Assembly: GCA_009667805.1 (NCBI GenBank)
Contig: CM019063.1
Coordinates: 349,064,862-349,128,861 of the forward strand
Length of the DNA: 64,000 bases
From: Leptobrachium leishanense
Taxonomy: Eukaryota > Chordata > Amphibia > Anura > Megophryidae
Direction of reading: 5' to 3'
Below are positions 20,424 to 31,151 of the stretch, one piece after another. Within the stretch, counting starts at the first letter, position 1, and the number at the start of each line of letters is the position of its first letter. The position numbers and the translations under genes are program-made. A model generated the notes under the pieces. It made no database searches and was not told where the DNA came from. It saw only the letters and a program-made list of their open reading frames with translations.

Positions 20424-21521
20424 CCGGCTATTGCTGAACCAGGAACTACCTTTAACATCCAGCAGGGCCTAGACTGCATGTGGCACCTTGACATGAAGAA
20501 CTTGTCCAAGGGTTAGCTTGTCAGCTTCAGAGATTAGCATTGCTGTAGCTGCCACGACTTTCAGGCAAGGGGTAGGCTACAGGCCACATGGTCAAGTTGC
20601 TTGGAGAGGTAGGCCACAGGCCTTGGCCATGATCCAAAATTATGAAGTAGCACTCCTGTTGCTGTCTGGTTATGTTCATGCACGTAGAGTTGGAAGTGTT
20701 TGCTATGGTCTGGCAGAACCAATGCTGGTGCTTCCATCAAGAGAGTCTTCAGATTCAGGAAGGCAGCCGCCTGTTCTTCTTCCCAGAGGAATGGATCGTG
20801 CTCTCCCCCCTTGGTAGCTTGATGGAGGGGCTTGGCAATTTCGGCAAAGTTGGGGATCCACAGAAGGCAGAAGCCAGCAGCATCGAGAAATTCACGGATT
20901 TGACTGGGGTATACGGCAGACTGCTTCCTTCCGTTCAGCTCCCAGTGCACGCTTTGTACCTGTCAATTGAAAACCTAGATACTTCACACTTTGTTAACAT
21001 ATCTGTGCTTTCTTTCTGGAGACTTTGTATCCTGCTTGGCATAACAGATGTAACAGTGCTTTTATGGCAGAAAGACAGTCTTATTCTGTGGGAGAAACAA
21101 GCAGTAAATCATCTACATATTGTAATAAGACAACTTTGTCTGGCTGAGCATTGAAGGACAGGAGGTCCTGCCTGAGCGCGCACCCAAAAATCGTGGGCGA
21201 GTTCTTGAAACCTTGCGGTAGGCGTGTCCATGTCATCTGATGACGCGCTCCGGTCTTGGACTCTTCCCACTGGAATGAAAAAATGGGTTGGCTCGCGCAG
21301 CAAGGCAGATGCAAAAGAAAGCGTGTAATATTGTGTAAAGTGTAATATTTTGTATCTCCAGGCATTAATGCTAATAAATTGTATGAGTTGGGGACAACGG
21401 GGTGTACGGTCACCGTAGCTTCGTTAACCGCCCTTAAATCTTGGACTGGACGGTACTCCTGAGTCCCTTCTTTCTGCACTGGCAATAACTGTGTATTCCA
21501 GGGTGGCACACAAAATTTCAA
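20424..21521 (-). pseudogene. pol: ERV reverse transcriptase, frameshifted
   Basis: The RT palm is in the ORF 21521-21081: VQDLRAVNEATVTVHPVVPN, LPQGFKNSPTIFG and the catalytic box YVDDLLLVSP. A change of frame follows, and the connection region is in 20950-20561 (FLDAAGFCLLWIPNFAEIA, PVAYLSKQLDHVA). A further frame change leads to the RNase H ORF. At least two frameshifts plus stops break this part. The upstream frame of protease ends near 21424, so another shift lies around 21430-21520. Confidence 0.9.
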
Positions 21522-22179
21522 TATCCCGTGATCTTTCAGTCTCTGTAAATGTGTCTGGATATTTTGTTTGGCTTTCTGTGGAATGTGTAGCCACGGGCGT
21601 TGTGCCAGGTTTCAGATCAACGTATACTGGGGGAATATTCACGGCTAAGCCGGGCGGGTTGTCCTCAGCCCACACTCCAGGAATGCCCAGTAGTAGTGTA
21701 TATGGGTCTGGTGCAACCGGCGCGCATGGTGCCGTCCGCCATTCTTCTTCTCTGGGCATAATCACTGCAATCTTTACAGGCTGGGTCTCCTGGCTGGCTG
21801 GGTTATGCTGCCGAGTAGAGCCGCCACTCTCAGGCAGGTCTAGTCTAGCGTGACCCCCGGGGAGAAATGTAATTTGGGCTTGCAATTTGCAGAGGATGTC
21901 CCACCCCAGAAGTTGGATAGGACAGTCGGGCATATACAGAAATTGGTGTTCTACATTGTGCCCACCCAGGCTGCATTTACGTGATGCCAGAAAGGGATAC
22001 TTAGCAGATACACCCATTGCTCCCATTATATCAGCCTCATTTCCCACCGGCGGTGCAATTAGCTGTGTTACAACAGAGTATTCGGCGCCAGTGTCAACCA
22101 TAAAAATGTCATCTTTGTCTCCCACCCTTACTATGACCGTGGGCTCGTGACTACCGAGTGGGATGGGCCCAGGTCTGTG
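21424..22179 (-). CDS. pro: ERV protease and start of RT
   Basis: An aspartic protease that would cleave Gag and Pol. It has FMVDTGAEYSVVT with the catalytic DTGA, and CPIQLLGWDILCKLQ, the LLG.D.L motif of gammaretroviral proteases. The N-terminus of RT follows (VWAEDNPPGLAVNIPP, VDLKPGTTPV). The frame is the same as that of the gag end, separated only by TGA at 22180-22182, with no other stop between that codon and DTGA. The ORF is open over more than 230 residues. The final residues are a frameshift product. Confidence 0.88.
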   Translation of the reverse strand, partial: HRPGPIPLGSHEPTVIVRVGDKDDIFMVDTGAEYSVVTQLIAPPVGNEADIMGAMGVSAKYPFLASRKCSLGGHNVEHQFLYMPDCPIQLLGWDILCKLQAQITFLPGGHARLDLPESGGSTRQHNPASQETQPVKIAVIMPREEEWRTAPCAPVAPDPYTLLLGIPGVWAEDNPPGLAVNIPPVYVDLKPGTTPVATHSTESQTKYPDTFTETERSRDIEILCATLEYTVIASAERRDSGVPSSPRFKGG

Positions 22180-22182
22180 TCA
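22180..22182 (-). other. In-frame gag-pro stop codon (UGA), possible readthrough site
   Basis: On the minus strand TGA ends the gag ORF, and the next codons continue without another stop into protease in the same frame. Gammaretroviruses separate gag and pol by one suppressible in-frame stop, most often UAG. A mutation of a sense codon is an alternative explanation. Confidence 0.6.
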
Positions 22183-23976
22183 ATATGCACCTTGCCCTTC
22201 AAATGACGTTCCCGCCAACCCCACAAATCCTGACCTGGCAGCATCATTTCTCTCGTACCTGCCATTTGTCACCTGGCCATTTGACGACCCTGCATCTACT
22301 TGGCCATTCTGCCCCCCAGTTTTCTCAAGGAATAAGGGAAAGTCCCTCTTCCAGTGACCTTCACCCCTACAAAATAAGCACTGATTGTACCCCACTGGAG
22401 CCCTAGGGGCACCCCTACCTCTAGCATCCCTACCTCTCCTTCTATCTCCATCATGGGCACCTCTTCCATTTCCCATGTAGGCAACTACTCCAGTCTGCCC
22501 TTTCTGTCTCCGTATCTCCTCCCGCTTTTCTTCTAAATCTCTGTTACGATACACTTTATTTGCGATCTCTACTAATTCACTAATCCCTTTGCCCAAAAAT
22601 CCATCCATTCTCTGTATTTTATTGCGTATGTCCCTCTGCGCTTGGCTCATGAAGGAAGAGTTAACTAGGCGTTGGTTCTCCATTGCCTCTGGATCAATCG
22701 GACTATACATTCTAAATGCATCTAGTAATCTCTCTAAAACGCACTCGGGGATTCTTTTGGGTCTTGCATTACATCTGCTATTTTACCCATATTTGTAGGT
22801 TTCTTTCCTCCCGCTTTTACACCCATTAACACTGCCGCACCTGGTAGCTCTACAGATGAGCTATTCCCATTTCGGTATTATATGGCCATTTGGGGTTAGT
22901 TTTGGGATAATGCTCCTCAGCCCATGCCTCTGGATTTGGTTTGCTGTCCTCAACTGCTTGGGCTAACAGGAGTTTGCGGGCATTGCTATTTATACGGGCT
23001 CTCTTCCGTAGTGAACATTGTCAGCAGCAACTGCTGACAGTCAGCCCAAGTCGGGTTATGTTTGAGCATGACAGATTCTACCATGCTGGTTACGGCTGCG
23101 GGATTCGCGGAGTAGGGAGGTGTATGTGTTTTCCAATTAAATAAATCATTGGTGGTGAACGGGACATACATGAATTGTGATGGCCCAGGCTCCCCACTCT
23201 CCAGAGGGGGACCCGGCACCTCCCGCAATGGTAGTTGCAATTTACTAGGATTGTGTTGATATATTTGACGGGGCTTAAATATATTATTATCAGCATGGGT
23301 AATTGCCCTGGGGTCTGCATCTCCCCCTCTGTCCTTCCGGGAAGTTACTAACTGATACACTGCTCCATCGGGCATCTCAATTTTATCTGCGGGGCGCATA
23401 TCATCTTCCCCACCTGCAGCCTCCCCCATTCCGCGAGCCCCAGCCGGGGCCGAGGGCGCAGGCGCAGAACTAGCAGCAGCCTGCCCCCCTAGCCCCGCTT
23501 GTGCAGCCGCAGCATCCAAAGCCTGCCGGGCCGCTCCGTAGCAGGACGGGTAAGGCGGCGGAAGGGAGTCAGATTCCTCAGGGTGTCCTGACAGCACCAG
23601 TTTATACTCTGCCCCTATTTTCTTGTCAGCTGGGGACACCTTCTTCTTATTTTGCCCTGCTAACATAACAAAATGGCTTTTATCTCTCACACAGTACCTC
23701 CAGATATCTATATATGGGTACTGGTCTGGATGACCATATCTCCCGGTGATCTGGGAGTGCATTTTCTGTATTAGCACTGGATCCATGGTTCCCTGTTCTG
23801 GCCATTCGGGGACTAATATTGGCCAGACTATGGTGCACAAAAGTTTCAATTTTTCCTTACTTAATAATTCAACACCATAGTGGTGCGTCTCGTACAGTTT
23901 TAAAATTATGCACCATATATTCTAGGGGTGTTTCACCATCCTTTGCTTTCTTGGGTTTGGATGACCCGTTACCCAT
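22180..23976 (-). pseudogene. gag: ERV gag gene, broken
   Basis: Gag would form matrix, capsid and nucleocapsid. The likely start is ATG at 23976-23974, giving MGNGSSKPKK, a typical N-myristoylation start. The frame meets TGA after about 36 residues and matrix continues in another frame (ORF 23849-22986). That ORF holds SLPPPYPSCYG, a PPPY late-domain motif, and the capsid start (YVPFTTNDLFNWKTH, NPTWADCQQLLLTM) as in gammaretroviruses. The capsid end and nucleocapsid are in 22710-22180, with a zinc knuckle CLFCRGEGHWKRDF in which the final cysteine is F. At least two frameshifts and the knuckle change suggest decay. Confidence 0.9.
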
Positions 23977-25061
23977 GTTTACTCTTTTCAACAGTAACTT
24001 CTTCACAATGCAAATAACACTGTTAACAAAACCAATTTATATCGACAGTCTGGTATTTCAATCAACAGTACAATCGTGACGTATTCGCTTCCTCCTTAGG
24101 TAGCTAATTGCAGTCGCCTGAGCTGGAAACGTACCGCCAGAGTCCACTCTCAGATTTGCTTCCTTGCTAAGCTAGTAGGCACACACTCACTCACAGCACT
24201 CTCAGCAATCACAGCACGTACTATACCAGATACATTCAGCAACACTTCTACTCTTTCTATTGCCAAGAGCACTATGCCCGACAGGCACCTTATACCCGTG
24301 CAGTCGCCTTTATGCCACTGATCTCTAACTCTTTTCTGCTTTCATCTATGTGTATCTCGTCCCTTATCAACACGTCTGCTATTCCAATTTGCCACGGGCA
24401 CACCGTCCCGCCAGGCACCACTCCTCTGCAGCTATCAATAGCCCCGAAGCCCTAGGCTCCTTTTACCGGCCCCTTATTCAACTAAGATACACAAAAGCAC
24501 TGACACAGGGCTCTCAGTCCAGTCACAGAAATCCCTCCTCCTGCTCCTTCCTTTTGCCCACGTGCAGCAGTTCTTAATTCACAATATCAACACTGCACCA
24601 CGTGGCCTCCCTCTGCAACCTAATACCTCAATTCAACTAAACCAATACCTAAATTGATATCTGGTCCCCCGGGTCCAGACACGCGCTAGCCAGTAGTCAT
24701 TGAGGTGCAACTCCCTGGCTCCCGTGCTTTTGGCGGCGGGTCCGGTATACTAATGAGACCGTCTACAGGGGTCCCCTTACCCAACTATGGCCGGGCGTAT
24801 GACTCTATACCGGTTTCCAAAACCAAAAATGGTACCTTACCAATCGCCGTGCTGCCCGCTGTTTCCTCGGACTCGGTGGCGTCTCAGCTTCCCGGGTCGG
24901 GGGTCCGTTTGGGACGAGTCGAGGTTCACTTAACAGGAAAACCTGCTTGGCGCCTGCAGATGTCAGCTCACCTTCAACGGACGCCCAACCGTCGGGATCA
25001 CTCGCACCTGCAGTCAACCGCTACGGTGTCCCGCAGCCGTCGCCAAACCAGAAGCAGTCGG
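23977..25061 (-). other. ERV 5' leader between PBS and gag
   Basis: About 1.1 kb of non-coding leader. No protein resemblance was seen in the ORFs that cross it. It would hold the splice donor and packaging region, but I cannot place either with confidence. Confidence 0.6.
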
Positions 25062-25079
25062 ATCCCGGACGAGCCCCCA
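25062..25079 (-). other. Primer binding site, tRNA-Pro type
   Basis: On the minus strand TGGGGGCTCGTCCGGGAT lies 4 bases after the LTR end CCGGTAACA. It is complementary to the 3' end of tRNA-Pro, the primer used by murine leukaemia-type gammaretroviruses. Confidence 0.93.
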
Positions 25080-25083
25080 GAAA

Positions 25084-25667
25084 TGTTACCGGAATCCACC
25101 TGACTCTTTCGGGAGACGACCGGGCCGGCACGGACAAAGACTGACTGGACACAAGTCTCTTCAGGAAAGGCGAACTTTTACTGTGACATCACCACTTAGC
25201 CAGGATTGAATCACAAAGACTGAGTAACATTTACATTCAAACGTAACATTTTATACCTTGAATAGCTAATCAGGTACATCCCAATTAGCCCACCCCATGG
25301 TGACACTATCCCACCCCACATGGGTCTGTACCTTCCCCTTTCTGAATACAAAGACATTCCACAAATTGGCAGTAAATTGGCAGCTTTCACAGTATTTTGA
25401 CAATCGGATAATTTACCACTCTCCCAGATCCTGCCTGTGTCTATCTCTCTAGAACTTGTTTATTGTATACTTCAGATAAGGGCCCAGCTGGTTTCACATC
25501 CTTTATTGTTCTAGCCCTAGCTCTCTGACCTTGCTGTAACTAATTTCCATCCTGTCACTTCGTGCCAGCGTCTGCCCAGATCTTGTTAATTTAATTCCTG
25601 TTAGTTTAGGAAATTCCAGAGAATCTATGCAAGCTAGTCCTAATTGAACCAACATCTGCTATATACA
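25084..25667 (-). repeat. ERV 5' LTR, main part (interrupted)
   Basis: This matches 11024-11612 of the 3' LTR and stops where the PNMA-type gypsy element begins. The remaining 82 bp (ACATTTACGTGAACC... to TCCCTTACA) follow at 31070-31151. The target TACA is present on both sides of the insertion (25664-25667 and 31070-31073). Confidence 0.92.
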
Positions 25668-25824
25668 TGTAGCGCTCACTCCCGGAGGAGCCGCTGAATT
25701 TAAACCTCGGGTCAGTCTCCCTGCACTAGGGAATAAATATACTCCAGCACCGTTGTGGATTTTATAAATTATATAGTTTACTGAATAAACTGGCATATAA
25801 AGAGTAACACGGTATATGTATATA
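25668..25824 (-). repeat. 3' LTR stump of the PNMA-type gypsy
   Basis: This matches 30143-30300 of the 5' LTR (TGTAGCGCTCACTCCCGGAG, AACTGGCATATAAAGAG) and then diverges near GTATATA. Only the last 157 bp of the 927-bp LTR remain; U3 and probably most of R are deleted together with integrase. Confidence 0.85.
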
Positions 25825-27959
25825 GGGCCTTTATGCGCATTTAGGGCCTTTATGGTTAACGCAATTAAAGGGTCTCTAGCCTGATCAGCTCTCAGGTCCT
25901 GTTTTGAAAAAGTAGGCAGACTTTCATCCCTCAACTGGGTAGGGTTACAGTAGAACTCCGGAACAGCCGCAGCCATAACCCCTATGGCTTCCGCTTCAAT
26001 CCCTCCCTTGACCCAGCGCTCTGCTCCTTGACACAAAGCTTGTACCCCGTCTGGGGTTAACTGAGTCCATTCTGTAGTGTAGGGTCTTCTCGACAAAGCA
26101 TCAGCATCTCGATTATTCACCCCAGGGCGATACTTCAGGCTGAACCGAAACCCTGACAGAGCGGCCAACCACCGATGTCCCGTTGCGTCCAGCTTCGCAG
26201 TGGTAAGGACGTAGGTAAGAGGATTGTTATCTGTCTTTATCACAAACTCGGCTCCATACAGATAGTCCTTTAGCTTGTCTACCACTGCCCACTTCAAGGC
26301 TAGAAACTCCAACTTGTGGGTAGGATTGTTCTTTTCAGAAGGCGTAAGGCTCCGGCTCACATACGCTACAGGCCTCAGCAATCCACCATACTCTTGGTAC
26401 AGGACTCCCCCTAGACCTTCTCTGTTGGCATCCACATGTAGTTCGTACGGCTTGTGAGGGTCCGCATAGGCCAAGACAGGAGCTCGAGTTAAACTCTCTT
26501 TCAGCTTCAAGAAAGCACCTTCGCATTGACTAGTCCATTCTCCCTGGATAGACTCTCGAGCTTTCCTTGGCCCTGGAGCCGATGGATTTCGGTCAGAGGC
26601 CTTGTGGCCTTCTTCTGTGTTTTCTTTCTGTAGGAGCTTGTTCAGTGGTTGAGCTATTTTGGCAAATCCTCCTACAAATCTTCGATAATAGGAGCAGAAC
26701 CCCAAGAAAGATCTAAGTTCAGTAACGTTTCGGGGTCTAGGCCAGGAAGCTACGGCCTCCAACTTCCGAGGATCTGTCGAAACGCCTTCTGCTGAGACCA
26801 CATGTCCCAAATACGTAACAGACGGTAAACAGAATTGACATTTCTCCAGAGACAGTTTCAATCCCTCTTCATGGAGCCTCTTCAAGACCTTCTCCAACCG
26901 TTGTTCATGTTCTTCCAGTGTCTTCCCAAACACAATTATGTCATCCAGATACACTAATACTTTGATCAGGTTCATGTCCCCGACTGTCTTCTCCATTAAC
27001 CGTTGGAATGTGGCTGGAGATCCCGTAAGGCCTTGAGGCATTCTGTTGAACTCAAAGAACCCCAATGGGCAGATGAACGCAGTCTTCAATTTGTCTTCAG
27101 GATGCATTGGTATCTGGTGATACACACTTCGCAGGTCTAGTACACTAAACCATTTTGCTCCAGACAAACAATGTAAGGCATCTTCTATCCGAGGAGTAGC
27201 ATATTGATGTGGGATGGTTCTCCGATTCAGCGTGTGATAGTCTGTGCATAGACGGACAGAACCACTCTTCTTCCGGACCATTACTATTGGAGAAGCATAT
27301 GGGCTCCTGGACTCTTGAATCACCTTGGTTCTTTGCAGTTCATTCAGCTGTTCTCGTAGATCATCCAAGTCTCCCAGCGGAACTCGTCTTGACCTTTCAT
27401 GAAACGGCTTGTCTTCTTGTAATCGAATGCGGTGCTCAGTACTTTTAGCTAGGCCCACGTCGAACTCATCTTTCGAGAACAAGACCCTCCACTTTAGGAC
27501 CTGGGACTGAAGACGTTTCTTCCATTCAGGTGAGATGGGAGCGTCCTTGGGGTAGAACCTTTCATCTGGAATCTCTTTATCCACTCTCCCTCCTAAATCG
27601 GTAGGAGAGAGAGGCGTAGCAGACGCTACTTGCCCGATAGGCATTCGTGCTTTTAGGACTACTGGAGAATCAGACACATTACATACACTGACGGAGACTC
27701 TTCCTCGTCTTCTTTTCAAAGCTTTAGTGGAGATTATTTCAGGGATTACTTCTACTCCGGCTTCACTCCCATGATTAAAATCGGTTTCCAGTACCACATA
27801 GGGGCCTGGTTGCGATCCGTTCAACTTGACTGAAGCCCGGAAACTCGTTACTTCTCCTGATTGCAGAACCTTCTCTGTTCCTTCCAATCTCCACAGGCGC
27901 CCCACTTCAGCAGGTGCCTTCTGTTCTTCGACCATTCTCTGATAGACTGGACGTAACAT
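25825..27959 (-). pseudogene. pol: Gypsy RT and RNase H, truncated before integrase
   Basis: The ORF is open for more than 700 residues. In order it shows a protease-RT linker, the RT fingers and palm (SPYASPIVMVRKKSGSVRLC, FSVLDLRSVYHQIPMHPEDK), the catalytic KVLVYLDDIIVFG, FLGFCSYYRRFVGGFAKIAQ, and RNase H (ELHVDANREGLGGVLYQEYG, EFVIKTDNNPLTYVL, NNRDADALSRRP). These are typical of Ty3/gypsy Pol. A short stretch after RNase H (QDLRADQARDPLIALTIKAL) looks like the start of the integrase zinc-binding region. The ORF then runs into the LTR stump. Without integrase this copy cannot insert on its own. Confidence 0.92.
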
Positions 27960-28141
27960 TGGGTGTACTCCTTTTGTAGAACCTTCTTCCAGTACGATAG
28001 GTGTCAGGAGACGTCTCGCACCAAATCAGTATTCGTCCCCACTATCATGGAACTCCTGTTTGCCCCTGAAGGCCGAGGACACACAATGGCCAATGCATCA
28101 CAACCTCTGGACTGTCCGATGACTTCGGATCCGATCTCCAA

Positions 28142-28594
28142 CTACACCTGTAGATACCCGTCATAGGGGAGTTTCTCAGTTCCGATACCCCAGATTTCCA
28201 GATCCTTCAATTTGTGTAGAGGTATGTGCTTCAAGTGTTTCTCATAGAAATCTCTGTAAATCAATGTCACTTGAGCCCCTGAGTCCAACAGAGCTTTAGT
28301 GTAGACTCCCTCCACTTGGATTGGCACAATAGGGGAAGGACCTATCAGCTGGTCAGGAAACTTGGTGGTGGCAACAGGACATTTAGACCCAGTTTGTTGT
28401 ACCCTGGCCTTCTTCTTGGCCCGTGTAGGCTTTGGGTGTGCATTGTTTCCCCATGACGTAGGACCGGATGCTAAGGGTGACTCTTTCAGTCCTGGCAGGC
28501 TCAGCAGTTGGCCAGACTTTGGGCCCTCTCGCCCTCTTAGTCCTGGCTTGATTTTTGGAGCGGGTTTCAGCCTTTGGGCACCTAGGTTGCTCCT
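28142..28594 (-). pseudogene. Gypsy aspartic protease region
   Basis: Minus-strand VYTKALLDSGAQVTLIYRDF carries the DSGA active-site motif of retrotransposon proteases. The region lies in the same frame as the end of gag, separated by a TGA codon at 28595-28597 with no further stop before DSGA. The frame ends at 28142 and RT starts in another frame at about 27959, so a frameshift or decay lies between. The segment 28330-28590 is a proline- and lysine-rich linker. Confidence 0.8.
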
Positions 28595-30084
28595 TCACTT
28601 GTGCCCTCTGGCGTTTCCCGCCGGTGAGGTAGATAACAGCCCTTCCAAGACTTTCAAGAACTCTTCTACTCTATTTCCTTCAGGCTTTTGGCTTTTGCAT
28701 TGTGCGCGGAAATGGCCCATTTCCCCACAACTGAAACATCTCTTCCTTGAAGACGGAGACGCATTCACTTGCTGTGATTCGGTTGAAGGACCCTGGCCAG
28801 ACGCCACAGCAACTCCAGTTGTCTGCATGTCTGTAGGGAACTTCTGCATCTCGGTCTGTGTCTCTGTCACCTTCAACAATACTCGGCACAGTTCAGCGTG
28901 CGCCTGTTGCAATTCAGCTTGAGCTTCTTGTACCTTCTTAACAGTTTTGTGCAACTCACCATGTGCAGAGAGGTTTAATTCTTTTGCAGCCTTCTCTGTG
29001 GATTTAAAAGCGATCAGATGCTCTTGTTCGTCCACTTAGGATCCATAGGTGTCTAACGAGTCACTTTCAGGCTGCAAGCGTTCGTTATGCCTCACAGGTT
29101 GCGCGTAAGCTCTTTCTCCTCTCCTGAAGGATTTTTCTTCCAGTAAAGCCTCTTCCTCTCTGACAGCTCGGATCAGTTCCAGGTACTTCAATTCTCGATT
29201 ACCTTCCCTGCTTCTCAGCTGTAGCATCACCGGATCTAGAGGTTGAGCGCCCCTCAGGATCTGCTGTATTCGGATCTTATCTACTTCGGCTGGTTCGGCC
29301 CCTTTCTTGAGGAGTATCTGGTGCAGAATCTTATCTAGGCGCCTCATATATTCCGTCATTCTCTCACCTTTTCGCTGGTAGGTGTGTTCATACTGATACA
29401 CGAGCTCTGCAGCCTTTTCCGTTCGCCCAAAGACTTCCTCCAAAACATTTAGATAATCTAAAGCAGTGCAGTTTTGCTTACTCAATTTTAGGTTTCTTAC
29501 AGCCTCTGACGCAGGTCCCTTTAAGCTCTCAGTAATCCTTTGCTTTTCTGCGCTTCAGGGACGTCCCACTCATCCAGAGCCTGCATCGCCTGTTCTACCC
29601 ATTCTTCGAAGGTTTCTTCTCCCGCCGGAGTTGGTACGTTTCCTGTAAAATTTCTCAACCGTCGATAACCAAAGTTAGTGTGCAGAGGGCTTGTTCTTTG
29701 ACATTTAGCCAGCAAATCTCCAATAGCCACTATAAATTCAGGCCCGATCATGGCCAGCGGACTGGGCGCGGGAACACTCGCGGATTCGCCACGTGGCGCA
29801 CTTGGCTAATTCAGTTGGACTTCCACCTCATTGGTCAGCTTCACGCTCGCGCCCTGAAAACACACTGGAACACCCTTTCTCCACTCAAAAAGAACATACA
29901 TGTGAGAGGTATCTGGGTTCTTTTTAATGTCCAGGATTAACCCCCGATGATCTGGTGTCAGCGTGGCCACGGCCTGGCGAATCTGATCTTCGCCCCAAGT
30001 GTCTGCAGGAATATCCATGACTATACACAATTCTATCTGACTACTGTGCTCCTCACACCATTTGGCAGCAGTGTCTGGATCCAT
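28595..30084 (-). pseudogene. PNMA-like Gag of the gypsy element, broken
   Basis: The likely start is ATG at 30084-30082 (MDPDTAAKWCEEH). The N-terminal module (CIVMDIPADTWGEDQIRQAV, YVLFEWRKGVP) and the following FTGNVPTPAGEETFEEWVEQ and ALDYLNVLEEVFGRTEKAAE resemble, in order, the RRM-like N-terminus and capsid of the PNMA (paraneoplastic Ma antigen) family. PNMA genes are domesticated Ty3/gypsy gag genes in mammals. A CCHC zinc knuckle follows (CFSCGEMGHFRAQC). Breaks: TAG at 29806-29808, a frameshift between 29521 and 29485, and TAA at 29036-29038. The breaks and the LTR context argue against a host PNMA gene. Confidence 0.8.
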
Positions 30085-30122
30085 ATTTAACCCTTTAAAT
30101 GCGTTTTTTCCAGAGACTGGAT

Positions 30123-30140
30123 CCCGGAAACGAACCCCCA
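30123..30140 (-). other. Candidate primer binding site of the PNMA-type gypsy
   Basis: On the minus strand TGGGGGTTCGTTTCCGGG lies 2 bases after the 5' LTR end. It begins TGG as expected for pairing with a tRNA CCA end. It resembles the tRNA-Pro type with changes; the primer tRNA is not certain. Confidence 0.6.
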
Positions 30141-30142
30141 CG

Positions 30143-31069
30143 TGTAGCGCTCACTCCCGGAGGAGCCGCTGAATATAAACCTCGGGTCAGTCTCCCCGAA
30201 ACTAGGGAATAAATATACTCCAGCACCATTGTGGATTTTATAAATTATATAGTTTACTGAATAAACTGGCATATAAAGAGTAACACGGTATACGTATATA
30301 TATTTACAGTAGTTCGTAATGCGAGAAACGCGTAGCGGAAAAGGAATTTTAACCCCTTTGTGGTTGGAGTGTGAGTCCCGTACAGGTTGTGTCCCAAGAA
30401 AGTGTAGGTGTATGCGTGTATTGCTACCCGGGTACAATATTCAACTGGCCAGTGAATGATTTCAGGTGTATCTTCGACTAGTCACGTTGGGGCCCTGTAG
30501 GTTTGGACAAAACTGCAGCGTGCTTTATTATTTTATGGTGGCTGGGAAGGTCTCTCACCCATCCGCCAGATACTCTGCGCTCCGCTCGAACCCAGGACGT
30601 TTCTCCGCTCGATTTTGACTGGGATTCTGTGCCACCGGATCCGCTGTCTTGCTTGTCTGTGTCTGCCACAAGATGTCCAGCTCACCACCTGCACTCCCTG
30701 TTAGATCATCTGTGGTCTCCTAACTCGCGGTCCTTCAGCTTACTCTGTATCTGTGTAGGGTTACTAGCGGTGGATCACTAGATCTTCGACCAGTAAAAGG
30801 GGAAACCGATCTCCAGCTCTGCTAGGCCGCACCTGCGCTCTGGCCTGGTCGCGATCGCTATCTCCGTCACTTGCGTCTTGCTCTTCTCACTCCTCGGCGC
30901 GCTCTGCCGGTTCTCTCCATGAGGTTGCGGATGTCAGTCTCTCTTTTTCCCACCCACAAAGCATGCTGGAAAATGTAGTCCCAATGTCCAATGTCTTACA
31001 TCGCGCCTGTCTCCCTCTGGTGGCCAAAAGCGAGTACTACAAAGACAGTGAATTAAAACCAGCGCTACA
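30143..31069 (-). repeat. 5' LTR of the PNMA-type gypsy
   Basis: A 927-bp LTR, on the minus strand TGTAGCGCTGG... to ...GAGCGCTACA. One end matches the stump at 25668-25824 and the other end matches window positions 1-371. GAGAAACGCGTAGCGG at 30325-30340 resembles the 3' part of the hammerhead-like motifs described below, on the plus strand, but lacks a CTGATGA. Confidence 0.88.
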
Positions 31070-31151
31070 TACATTTACGTGAACCAAAGTCCTGAGTAAG
31101 ATGGCCGCCTGGCACATCATCGCAGCCTATTTCTGGCCTGAGTCCCTTACA

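Larger units (their letters stand above)
25668..31069 (-). mobile_element. Ty3/gypsy element with PNMA-like Gag, integrase deleted
   Basis: A reverse-strand LTR retrotransposon with ends TGTAGCGCT and AGCGCTACA, and TACA duplicated on both sides. It sits inside the ERV 5' LTR, so it is younger than the ERV. From right to left: complete 5' LTR (30143-31069), candidate PBS, gag, protease, RT-RNase H. It then stops abruptly and joins a 157-bp stump of the 3' LTR. Integrase and most of the 3' LTR are missing. Part of another LTR of this family is at 1-371. Confidence 0.88.
11024..31151 (-). mobile_element. Gammaretrovirus-type endogenous retrovirus with captured OGFR domain
   Basis: A reverse-strand provirus. 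The 5' LTR is 25084-25667 plus 31070-31151, the 3' LTR is 11024-11692, and the order gag, pro, pol, env runs right to left. The PBS matches tRNA-Pro, Gag has a PPPY motif, pro-pol is in the gag frame behind a stop codon, and integrase has a GPY/F-type tail. These are gammaretrovirus features. Flanking bases GTAG/GTAT fit a 4-bp duplication with one change. Three later insertions lie within it (14126-16700, 17641-19462, 25668-31069). All genes except the RNase H-OGFR-integrase stretch are broken. LTRs differ by a few percent by eye, so the insertion is not very recent. Confidence 0.9.

Noticed and set aside
28595..30084. A host PNMA gene
   Set aside because: It lies between LTRs next to protease and RT of the same element and carries stops and a frameshift, so it is retrotransposon gag.
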